A DNA stretch of 64,000 bases, taken from Luidia sarsii (Eukaryota; Echinodermata; Asteroidea; Paxillosida; Luidiidae). Below the pieces are notes generated by a model. It was not told where the DNA came from and searched no databases. It saw nothing but the letters and a program-made list of their open reading frames with translations. How positions within the stretch are numbered: position 1 is the first letter of the stretch; each line of letters opens with the position of its first letter. The stretch is from contig OX465103.1 of assembly GCA_949987565.1 (NCBI GenBank), positions 5,246,761 through 5,310,760 on the forward strand. Reading direction: 5' to 3'. Shown here in pieces: positions 22,801 through 35,000 of this stretch. Both the position numbers and the translations under genes were made by a program.

Positions 22801-25800
22801 TTATTTTTTGACTGGTACATCCGGTCGCTTGGCGCGTCGCAAGGCATTGTGGGAGCAGGCGCCGCACATGATCCGTGTTGAGAGTTCGTTGTGTGAATAC
22901 GCACGGCTGTATCCGGATTGAATGTTACCCGGTTCACGCCGCGGCCGGTTTGTGTCATGAACAGTGTGAACGTTGCGTCTCTGTGAACCAGGTCGAAAAC
23001 AGCCAAGGCTGAACCGGAGTGGAACCGGGTAGGTTTCAACCCGGTTCGAAGCGAAGACAGTGTGAAAAGGCCTCAAGTGTCTACACTCCAGACTACAACT
23101 ACAAGACCTTCACAAGACAAACAGCGTGTTTCTACTGACGAAAGGTTGCCGGATGTCTCCGTGCGTCTTCGGGTGTTTCTGGGTAGAGTGTCCAGTAGAA
23201 ACACAACCGGGCGTCGAATTTTCGGAAAGTCATCCGGCAACCAAACGTTCACCAACAACCACCTATTGAGGTGGATCTTGCCGGGTGTCTCCGGGTCACA
23301 CTCGCAGTAGAAACACACGCGGTTGCTGGTTGCCGGGTGTACCGGAAATGCAACAGAAGTAGTGAATTCCTTGCTTTGACCTGCGGCGTGACCCGATTCA
23401 TTCCGCACGTCCGGTCTACCCTCGACGAAGGTCGATTGTGGGCGACACCCGCCTTTTCCATACTGAGTAGAAACAGGCGTTTGTCGGTGATCCGGATCAC
23501 CGACACCCGGAATATAGTGGGTAAGAAATACTGGGTGTTAGCGTGTGCTCAGTAGAAACACGCTGAAGGACTCGAAACCTGTGCACAGCTACATGTAAGT
23601 TGTTATGTAATACCAAAGCCGGCCTTGGGGGTATTTCTAGTTACAGTATAAGCAAAGAATGCTATTATATCTTTCCTAGGTTGATTCACTGTAATTCATG
23701 TGTATAAGAGTTTTATGAAGGAAAATAAAACTCTGATGTACAGTAGTAAATAGCAAAGTACTTTCTTTTGTTGCGTGTGATGATTAATTGGCTGAAAGTG
23801 CTACCTAATGTCTAAAAAAGATATTTAAAGGATTCATCCGTAACAAAATAACCGTAACCACACATACAGTACCACACATACTGTATATAACACCATGTAC
23901 ATAAATGCCACACCACCACACATACTGTACATAAATGCACATGTACTTCAATGCACAAGTACATGTACGTGGTGTGTTTCATCAGCCTTCTTTTGGCCAC
24001 TGTAATTAGCCTGCACTGGCAGCAGGGGAACAATTTGCACATCCTGTTTTTCAGGCTTGAGCCAAATAGGGCATCTAATTCTAATTGCTCCTAAACCCAG
24101 AGTGAATCTTCGCTGCCAGCAGCTGATTTTATACATGTACTTGAAAGTGTTCACACCTCATTAGTGCAGCAGATGCTGAGAAGGGGGGGGGGCTTCCATG
24201 TGCTTGTGTATGAAGCCAACTCATTAGTCTCCTGTAGCAATTACTGTATGCCATTGCTCATGGCTGAACTCATTTCCATTTGTGTGACGTGAATTGACAC
24301 ATGTACATTCTGTGTATTGACTGACTTCCACAGTGGCCCAGGCTGTTTTGCCGGCCAGTGAACTCAACCCGTCAGCCTGAAATTACATGTAAAGAGCAAT
24401 CAGTGATATCCCTTTTCTCTCTTGGCCACCAAAAGATCCATTTGTCAGCCAAATATCCTCTGGTAGCCAAGTTAACAGCAACTCCTGATTTTCATGATTT
24501 TTTTTTTTATCACAGCATTGTTGGATGAACGTTGAAAAGATCTGCCAAAGGGGGAAAAAAATCAACCCTTTGGGCCTCCAAAAAAGTGTAATAAAAAAAA
24601 CATTGTCCACTTGGAAATTTGCCCTGATGGCCTATCTGGCTACATGTGTATGTAAATGTACTTAAACAATTGCAAAAAGTGCAAGATTCCCCCAAATAAT
24701 AATAATAACAGGTTTTTAAACAAGAGACGCTCTTTCCACAGTACAAGGAAAAAAAAAATCATTTTAATTTCATATATTACAGCACCATCTGGAAACAAAT
24801 CCGCAAAGTCTATCCTGCAGTCACATGTACACATGTACTCATTTTTGTGTGCTTGTGGAGACATTGCTTTGTTCTTGTGCACTTTACAACCGAACGAGAA
24901 ACAATTGTTTAAAAATGCTCCCATTTCAGCCACATTTGGAAATTTGGACGGTATGTCCCTTATAGTAACACTTACCCATCACAAATTTCCTGTTTTTAGT
25001 TATTTTCAAATACCAGTTTCGTGAAAAGCTTGTGGAGACCCATACACCTTAATAATTTCCCTGTGGAGATCTATTCAACCTATTATCTCAGGTCTCCAGT
25101 CTCCACAAGGCACTAGATTTGCGCCCACTGTACATACATACATGTACGTGTGTATTCTACATGATGCTATTGCATAAAGATGCTAAAAAAATTGCGAGGG
25201 ACATTTCCATGAGGAAGGAATGAGCTCAATAACCTTTTAGAGAGATGAGAAGAAATTACCGGTGCATGTCGAACCCTCTTCCGTAATGGATGCATCCCCT
25301 ACTTTCTCGTCCATCTTTTTCAATTTCTCGCAGTCGCAGGCCAGTCCCGTCTTTCATAATTCAAAAGAAAATGAGAGAGAGAGTTGGAGGGGGAAAAAAA
25401 ACCAAGAGAAGAGAAAAGAGAAAGAGAGAGGGAAATCAGTGGCTTTTCATCACTCCATTACATTCTTATTGAATCTGGCACGGATTGCCTCTCGTGTTTC
25501 GTTCAAGATTAACAAGGACAAGGGGAAGGTTTTTTTTCCTTCTCTCCCATGTCCCCATCGCTTGGGGATAGGAAGGCATTTGTCCGAGCACCTTCGTGTG
25601 CCTGTGCCAACTCCCCCTCTCCTCACTGTCGGGCTTATTTTTTTCTTTAAAAGGTGAAATTTGAGATGGTCGTACCTTGGGCGTGCTTGGCATGAGCCCT
25701 CATCATCAAAGGCCATGGGGGGGGGAGGTTCAGGAGGGCTGGCCAATGCCGGATGCAAGGTTTGTGAAGAGAGTGGAAGCATCGCGATGAGGTCTTCCTC

Positions 25801-26035
25801 TATATCAAGCCGACTGTTCCCTGACACCTGTCTTCCTCTTCCAACCCTTTCACCTCCTCCTCTTCCCTGTCTTCCTTCCCTCCTCCTCCCCCTCCTCTGC
25901 CTCCTCCGTATCCCCCTCCTCCTGCTCCTGCTCCTCCTGCTCCTCATCCTCTCCTCCCCTCCTCCTTCTCCTGCTCCTTCTCCTGCTCCTGCTCTTCTTC
26001 CTCCTGCTCCTCCACCTGCTCCTCATCCTCCCCTA

Positions 26036-26067
<32 letters not shown>

Positions 26068-29000
26068 TAGCTCCTCTTGCTCATCCTACTCCTCTTCCTC
26101 CACTCCCCCTTCCTCCTCCCCTTCCTCCTCCCCTTCCTCCTTCCCCTTCCTCCTCCCCTTCCTCCTCCCCTTCCTCCTCCCCTTCCTCCTCCCCTTCCTC
26201 CTCCCCTTCCTCCTCCCCTTCCTCCTCCCCTTCCTCCTCCCCTTCCTCCTCCCCTTCCTCCTCCCCTCCCCTCCTCCCCTTCCTCCTCCCCTCCCTCCTC
26301 CCCTCCCCCTCCTCCCCACTACATGTACATCCCTTCCTCCTCCCCTCCCCCTCCTCCCCTCCTCCCCTCCTCCCCTCCTCCCCTCCTCCCCTCCTCCCCT
26401 CTACATGTACATCCCTTCCTCCCCTCCTCCTCCCCTCCTCCCCTCTTCCTCCCCTCTTCCTCCCTCTCCTATCCTCCCCTTCCCCTCCTCCTCCCCTCCT
26501 CCTCCCCTCCTCTTCCCCTCCTCCTATCCCTCCTCTTCCCCTCCTCCTATCCCTCCTCTTCCCCTCCTCCTATCCCTCCTCCTACCCCTTCTCCTTTCCC
26601 TCCCCTTTCCTAAAAAGCTGAACAATTTGTGGAAGACAACAATCAATGGCACTTCTTAATTTCTTTATTTTTGTTTGAAGATAAAAATTTACATTATAAA
26701 CAGGTTCTAATATATGAATCAGGAACACGTCCTTTGAAGTGTGAAAATACATGTAGATTATTAGATTTAAATCTCTATACATGTATTCATGTACAGTATC
26801 GTACTACAGTACATATAATGTTCCAATTTTCAGAAATTTAAAGTACTGTACATACATGTAGATATAAATTTTTTTAAATTGCGTCTCCCATCTTTCCCGT
26901 AATGTACATTATGTGCCCTGTTCGTGGCACTTCATGCATACTGTTAGTGTTTGCATGTACTGTACATGTACATGTACATGTATGTGGCTTGTACGTTCAA
27001 CGTGTACAAGGCTAATGGCAAAGACTGTGATTCTTCAGCCTGATGAAACAATGAACATATATGTATTCTGTCACGGTGTGGGAATGTGCAGAATTTAACC
27101 AGCAATGAATATCTGATCTGGGATAAAATATGCCGATTGATAACCCCTACATGTATATTGTGTTCACCTCCTTGATGTGTATCGTACTTGCACGTCTCCC
27201 TTTTATTTTTTTCATCTTTTCCCTTTTGATCTTCGCATCTTTGATCCCGTCCCCACTACTTGCCTCTCCCCTTTTTTTTTCACCCTCGGAGTCTGTCTTC
27301 CAGCTTTCCTCTTTCTGTACATCTCCCGTCAACCGTATCTACAGTAATTACTTCTCTTCTCCCTTCTTATCTACACGTACATGTACATGTACATGTATAT
27401 GTCCTTGTGATTCTTGCATTTGAGGAAAAAGCCCATTCGCATTAGACCTGTCCTTGAATCGAAAACCTCAGACCTCCCACTTAATTTTTGAGATTTACGC
27501 AAAAAAAAATATATTCATTAGATTTCCAGCGACGCTTCATGAATGTTTTTAAGTAATGTGGTTGGCAGTGCTCCCCCCTTGGCACTGAACTGTACATGTA
27601 CATCCTGGAATAAGGATGAAGCTGTGTACATGTAGCAGTGAGTGACCTCTCTTTGATGGGTGGAGTTTTCTTACTTGCCTGTCATTTGCATCCCAGCTGC
27701 GTGTCTCATGGGCATCCCCCCCCATCTCCGGCAAAGAACAGGGATGTAAGATTTCCAGAAATTTCTGGATTTCCGGAAATGGCGTGATTTTTTGTGTGTG
27801 GAAATGTTGTGATATATGTATATATATTTTTTTAGTATTATTTTTTTATGTCAAACTGGTACACTGTATCTCAAACTGCTCATTTTTGTCTGTTAAAACC
27901 CTAAAAACTGAAGGGTGCCTGCACCCGTGCCGTGAATCTCGCAATCGTATCTCTCGGTCGCACAAGCGCTCCGTCACAGTCGCACAATTTAATGCCCTTC
28001 GGTGATTTTCAGGAAACGACTTTGTCGGTCACTTACATCCCTGAAAGAAGGTCTCCCTTGAAGGCGTTATGAAAACGAGGAAGAGAACAAAAGCACGCAG
28101 ATATATTCACCCCGACTCCCCCCGCTATTGCAAATTGGGAGACGATAATGGTCAGCCGTACACAGTTTTCGGTGGGCCCGAAAGAAGAAACAAATGCGTT
28201 GCCTCGCGGAAAATAAAATTAACTCGGGCTCGCCTGTTGAAGAGGCTCCACAGATTATATTATTTTCGTGCACTAATGATGGCAGAGGATCCCTTGCTCC
28301 ACTCCTCCTTGGAGACCTTCTCTCTCTTTCTCTCTCGCCCCTCCTCCCCCAATCTGGTCACCCTGGCAACGCCGTCGAGGATGAAGCCCCTCGGTTGGTC
28401 CGCCTGCTCTGGTCTGCCAGGACCCGCGTATGGATATAGAGACGTATCAATGCATAATATTAGGTTTTCTTTTCTTTCCTTTTTTTTTGGGGGGGAAGGG
28501 GGGTGGTTGGTTGGTGGAAGAGTTGTGATGTGGGATTGGATCGCGAGAAGCGAGGGGCTGTAGTGGACAGTGTCCAAGGGCAAATACATGTACATGTACA
28601 AGTACACCATGTATGATGGGGATGTGAAGGGGGGCGGGGGATGCGGGGGGTGGGGGAGGCAGCTGAATCACCTGTGAGCGCAACTGGGCAGCAAGTACAG
28701 TACATGTACCAGTAGTGGGTATTGCGTACATGGTATACTGTACACACACGCATGCACGCACACACACAGCTTGTGTGCATAATCTATGCATGGCTGTTCT
28801 ATGCACATACATACAGTACAGTGTACAACAGTTGGCCATGGAATAAGGCCTAATGGTCTAACGTCTGCTTTCTGGTAATGGCGCATTGCGTGGCGGGTCA
28901 ACAAAAAAGTTCACAATCAAGATGAAATATCCCAATTCCTCGTTTAGTGACCCCCTTTTTTCTTTTTTTTCTTTTTCCCCCTGCTCCGAATCAGACCACT

Positions 29001-32000
29001 GATAGGAAGCAATTACCAATGTAATCAGATCTGTCAATAAATGATTTCCAATTTTGAAATTTGCATACATGTACTTAGTAAAAATAATAGTAAAAACAAA
29101 TAGTAAAAATACTAATAGTAAAAAATAATAGTAAAAATGTATGTACTGTAACTGTGTTTGTAGCCATGGATTTGATTTTTTCCTCCGTCGTGGAATTCCT
29201 TATTCAGATGGTGTCTTCTTTTTGTTGCCATCATGAAAGAAAATATGGAAATTCTATTTTACCGGTAGGCCTACATGTACATGTACATGTTCACTACACA
29301 TGTAATATTTTTGCAGGGAAGCTGTTTAACGTGTTTGCCAAATCCAACTGTTTCTCAGTCTTTGAGGGCCTGGTGTAAATTTCATCATAGCAGAATCGTT
29401 CTCAAAGGAGAAAGGATGATTGATTTTTGGTTTTCATAAATAAATACACATGTATCATACAGCAGACAATTCAGTAGAGAAGATACATGTACTCCAGAAG
29501 GACAGGTTAAGAAAGTTTTACACAGGATTCAAACCTGCAAGTCATGTACTCTGCCCATCGTCAGAAGACAGGGGCTTCACCGTAGTACAAAGACTGTCTT
29601 CATGACAGATAATGGGCAGGGTACACACTAGCTGATTTATTGAGTTACCGGTTCTTTTCAGAGCCAAACCTCTTATCTTAATGAAGAGATTATGTATATG
29701 TACACCTGTACATGCAGGGCTCGAAATAACACTAGCCCGGCGTACAATGTCTAGCAAAAACCGCTCCGGGCTAGCTAGACTCATGACTTTGGTTGCCCGG
29801 TGGGCTAGTGAAAAGAACGTACCTGGTTTGGATCAACATGCTTTCGGGTATTTTCAAAACCGGGAACCGGTGTCGCTGAACCGGTCGGGAACCGGTGTCC
29901 CGATTTTCTCCAACCAGAATTGGCCAAAATCTAACTCTATAAGGAATAGCATGTGCTCCAAATTCATGGTTGTGAATTTGTAACATCTTTTTTTCCTCAT
30001 AAAAATCGTGAGTTTTCAATAAACTACTCAAGCTGTGATTTGTCTCACATATTCCCTCACTGAAATTTGTTTGCAGCCTTCAGCACCCTTTTGATCACGA
30101 TTTTTATTTTTTTTATTTACATTTATTTCCCGAAAATACACTTTGAATGACACTCCACTTTCGTGACGTCACTAAGATCAATATTCATGAGGCATGATTC
30201 TTGGAGGGAATGTCCCACACACGCCCGATAGACGTTCAGCTGTATTTGGATTTATATTTTTTCACGAGGAGCAAAATCACCATCGTCATCACTGGGTCAA
30301 CAAATCGACGATAAAGAGTTCGACTCCGACGACCGACCTCGCAAACACGTGTTAACGATGGCTCTCGCCAGCCAGTCGTTGCGTTACGCGCTGTCATGTT
30401 CGGTCGTAACTGCGCGCTGTCCAATCAACAGACGTCCGTCTTGCGTGAGACGGACGTTCAGCTAACTTCAACGCCCGCACTTGGCGCCAGCGTCGCAATA
30501 GTTACTATAGACCCTTCTTACTGACGTCACGTTGCTACTAGAAACAGCGAGATCCGTCATCTTGGAGTACACACATACGCTTTCGCTCGCACGTTTGTGT
30601 TCGCTTAACGTTACGTAAGTCATCATGGCGAATTCGAATGCTGCACGGTCGGCTTATTACAGTTTTCTCGATGGGAATTCCAAGGCCCGGTATAATGACA
30701 TTCTCGGCTTTATTGCTGGAATAGATCCGTACACAATTAACCCGCGACAACCATTTCGTCCGTCTTTTTAGCGACAGTGTACGAGTTGCGTCACCTTCTC
30801 TTATCAGTACAGCGGGTAAACGATGAAAAGATTTCTTATCACGATCCCCCCTGCTTCCACAGCCAAGGACAGCGCAGAAGTTAATCATCTTTCAACAGAA
30901 CAAGTACCTCCAATCCATGGTACAACCACGGGGGAATAAAAAGATATTCCTCCATAAACAAGTAAATTAATACTAGTAAGAAGCAGTATTAGTAGTACAA
31001 CTACGACAAGTTCAAAACTTGCCGCCGTGCATGTGGAGTTGTTTGTATGCACAGCTGACTTAGTAACGGCGGTGACGTGCTCGTGTGTAATCCAAGATGG
31101 CCGATAAACAAAACCGTGACGTCATCGAAGACGGGTCTATTCCATGGAGGAACAAAACCAAACTCAATCATGCCGAGGGTTTCGTGCCCTATCCTGGTCG
31201 GATCGAAAAGTTCGTTCGTTTAGAAAAAAATATTGCGCAATGCGCGCTGTGGCTGCAACGCTGTGTGCCTGCCATAGAGCTCTATGGTGCCTGCATACAA
31301 CCATGGAGCACGTGAAGGCCGCGCTGGGGTGAGTGCGCGCGCAGCTCGCTAGCCAACATGACCTTCCGTATGCACAATTCATTTTGAGAACGAAAAGGAA
31401 ATAAAAGTTGCCTCGACTTTCGTACGACATTTATGAGCAGTTGAATTTTATATGATGGAGGGACTTTTGAAAACCTTGACTTTAACATACTTTTCGATGT
31501 TTTATTTTTTCTTTGGATTGACGCACACCGCTATCAATTATATACTACCCTATTTGTTAACAATAATAATCCAACAGACTTCGCCGAATTTCTTATGTGT
31601 TTTAGTATTTTATCGGGACACCGGTTTTGGAAAACCGGAACCGGGTCCCGATCGGGACGGTCGGGAACCGGTGTGACCGACCGAACCGACCCAGCCTTAG
31701 GTATAATATAATAAGGTGAAAATCAGTCATGAAAATAAACTGAGTAAAACATGTAAACTGCGACTTATGACTGTGCCGTGATTTCTTTTATTTGTGCAGA
31801 AAAACATCGTAATGTCGGTCACCGTGTTGTGGCTGCCGCCATGCACGCGATATGCATGCACTGTTTACGTTGCGATCTCACCGAGTAGACTGGTGACCAC
31901 AGTAAGCGTTGCACAGTATAGAGATTATGGTGTGGTACCGCACTTGTGTATGTTATTCTCTTTCATGTCGTAACTTCCTCTCGCCGCGTTACGCGGAATG

Positions 32001-35000
32001 GGCATTACATTGAGTCATTTATGGTAGCGTCTGAAAATGAGTCTATGAAGATGCAGCGCCCTCTTTGACTAAAAAAAAATTTCTGTAAACTTGTTTTGGC
32101 TCGCGGCTCGATGATCGTGATCGCTTTCCGAGAAACTTCGTTGCAACGACTGATGAGCGTCAAATAAACAGAAAATGTGGCGATTTCTGCTTATGTAACA
32201 GATCCCAGAAAGGGGAAAATACAACCTAATGTACGGGCTAGTAAAAATCTTAACGGGCTAGTAAAATCATAAGTTAGCTAGCCCGGTGGGCTAGCTAGGA
32301 AAAAAAGTTAGCGCAAGGCCTGACATGGTGTCACTGCAAACGTTCTACCGGTACGTGGTACACACAAAATCTCCACAATACTGTACAATGTACTGTATAT
32401 CATTGCTGGTAGAGTATACACACTGTCCAAAACCTTGGCTCAAGATTTTCAGATCCAAACTCCTCAATTGAGAGACTTCTCAAACTCTTCAATTGATGTA
32501 CGTGGTACATGTACATGTATATGTATAAACACCACAAACTTTCCACCTTGAAAACCTCGAAAAACCTTGAAAAGTCCTTTGACCAAATGTTTTAGACTTT
32601 GGAAAGTTACTGAGCTGCGCAATAAGTACAGATGTTTGTTTGTCTCCCCTTGCAGTGGCAATGTTTCTGAATACCTTGACCCCCAAGTTCTACGTGGCAC
32701 TGACGGGCACCTCCTCTCTCATATCGGGACTCATCCTGGTGAGTATGACCCTCTGATTGGACCCTTCCCCCCCCCCTCCACCCCTGGGGCTTCAAATCAC
32801 TCAATCAGGCTCCCATAGACCGTAGTACAAAAACCTGCCACTTCTTTGGCGAAAAACTGGGAAAAGTCCGGTCAGCCACTTAAAAACAAAACCGTTTAGC
32901 ATTGTATGCCTTTGAATCATTCAGTTGGAGGTGTTGAAGTGTACACGAAGTGTTCCCGATGATTTCTGAACAATAAGTCTGAACAATTCAGCTGAACATT
33001 TCAGACCACAGGGATCTTTCACCATCTGACAGTGCATCAAATTTCACGGACAATTTCCAAAAATCCAGACTGACTTACAAAACCCCCAACCCCATCTGAA
33101 TGTAAAAACAACAACCTCAACTCCTTTTTTTTCTCTCACTTCTACGTGTTATAGAAATTTTGATTTAGTCAACCTCTTTCCCGTCTAATTGAAATGGGGT
33201 CAAGTGTATTGATGTGGATCTCGACTTACAGTGTGTTGAGCCAACCCTATTCTCCAGTAAGGAAAGAAGGCACGAGTGTGCACGATCTATGTGGTTTTTT
33301 TTTTTACCGTGACGAGAGCCTTCGCAAGTCCAGGCCTCAAATTTACACTGCACCTGGGCTGTTCCACTGCCTCTCAGATTTCTCAGCACTTTGTCGTGCC
33401 CTTCTTGGCAGCTGATATACATACACGTACATGCACACTGTACATACGGTACACCCGGTAGTTGAATGGATTTTGGATGATTTCTTCAATTGATTTGATC
33501 GGTAGTCTGAGTCAAAAGTTAGTAGGTTCCTCTGTTTCGGTCCGTCACCAAGATGTCACGCCATGAGCAGTATTTGCTGGGGGTTGTACAAAGTAGGATG
33601 GCTTATGCAGAACTGTGTTCCAATCCATAGATGTACATGTACATGTAGTACGATTTTGGCGTCGAGGAGAATGTACACATGTACATGTAATTCAATGTGG
33701 TTTTCGCCCGACTTGACGTATACAAATCACTGCATACACAGTGCTTTGCCCAATTGCCTGCCCAAAAGAATACAGGATTTTGGCGTTGAGAAGAATGTAC
33801 ATTCAATGTGGTTTTGTGCCCGACTTGTCGTTATCTATCGCTGCATACACAGTGCTTTGCCCAATTGCCTGTCGAAAAGAATACAGGCAGCTTGGCTTGC
33901 ATCTGATTTACATTAACGTTCTCCTCGATGTACATGTACATGTAATCGTTGTTTTTTTATCTGTGATGCAATGTGTTGCCTGCCGCTACACAGATAAGAA
34001 TCCACCACACAACCTCGAGTCTCATTCTAATAAGGTGACCTTTCTCCAAAGGTCCCACTAGGTCATGCTACATGTGTGCGAGTAGGACTGAAACCACAGG
34101 CAGTCCGACCCTTTTTTTCCCTTCTCAACCTTGCTCGTTTGTAGTTGTGTAAACCTGTCGTTCGTTGTTCTTGGACATTCTCGCAGATCTTTGAGTGGTG
34201 GTATTTCCGGAAGTACGGCACGTCGTTCATCGAGCAGGTCTCCCTGAACCACCTCTCCCCATGGCTTGGAGGGTCGGACAATAGCAGCAATGGTACCACC
34301 AACCAGCAGTCACCCCCAGGTATGCCCTCCAAGGCAGTGATCAAGGGCACCAAGGCATTGACCAGGGGCACCAAGGCATTGACTAGGGGCACGAAGGCAA
34401 TGACCAGATGCACGAAGGCAATGACCAGGGGGCACCAAGGGAATGACCAGGGGCACCAATGCAATGGCCAGGGTACACCAAGGCAATGACCAGGAGGCAC
34501 CAAGGCAATGACCAGGGGGCACCAAGGCAATGACCAGGGGCACCAAGGCAACGACCAGGGGCACCAAGGCAACGACCAGGGGCACTAAGGCAATGACCAG
34601 GGGGCACCAAGGCAATGATCAGGGGCACCAAGGCAACGACCAGGGGCACCAAGGCAATGACCAGGGGCACCAAGGCAGTGACCAGGGGCACCAAGGCAAT
34701 GACCAGGGGCACCAAGGCAGTGACCAGGGGCACCAAAAAAATGACCAGAGGCTCAAATGCAATGACCAGGGGCACCAATGCAATGGCCAGAGTACACCAA
34801 GGCAATGACCAGGGGGCACCAAGGCAATGACCAGGGGCACCAAGGCAATGACCAGGGGCACCAAGGCAATGACCAGGGGCACCAAGACAATGAACAGGGG
34901 CACTAAGGTAATGGCTAGGGGCATCAAGGCAATGACCAGGAGCACCAAGGCAATGACCGGGGGCACCAAGGCAAGATGAGGGGGCTCCAAGGTAATGACC

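Larger units (their letters stand above)
30507..31140. mobile_element. Internally deleted ISL2EU-like element with AT target duplication
   Basis: The inverted termini AGACCC(T/G)TCTT followed by TGACGTCACG and CATCTTGGA (left), mirrored on the right, are flanked by AT on both sides. Inside, two truncated gene starts point towards each other: a probable companion ORF on + from 30625 and a THAP-type ORF on - from 30888. They abut near 30733, as expected if the central part of a two-gene transposon was deleted. ISL2EU transposons carry a transposase and a second, YqaJ-type nuclease ORF and favour AT (family knowledge, from memory). Confidence 0.65.
29715..32322. mobile_element. Non-autonomous element with CAGGGCTCGAAAT end, GGGCTAG clusters and 5-bp TSD
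   Basis: The left end CAGGGCTCGAAATAACAC and right end (inverted) CAGGCCTTGCGCTAAC are flanked by direct ACATG. Both subterminal regions carry several copies of CTAGCCCGG / CCGGGCTAG, including TAGCCCACCGGGCTA-type palindromes. The 309-bp element at 50704-51012 has the same ends and motifs. It is a composite of nested elements, including a region rich in GGGAACCGGTGT (29860-31690) and the 634-bp element at 30507. Confidence 0.75.

Noticed and set aside
25661..26659. 332-codon + strand open frame rich in Pro, Leu and Ser
   Set aside because: It is a translation of the polypyrimidine tract. All frames without stops have the same cause; no start context, splice signals or domain.
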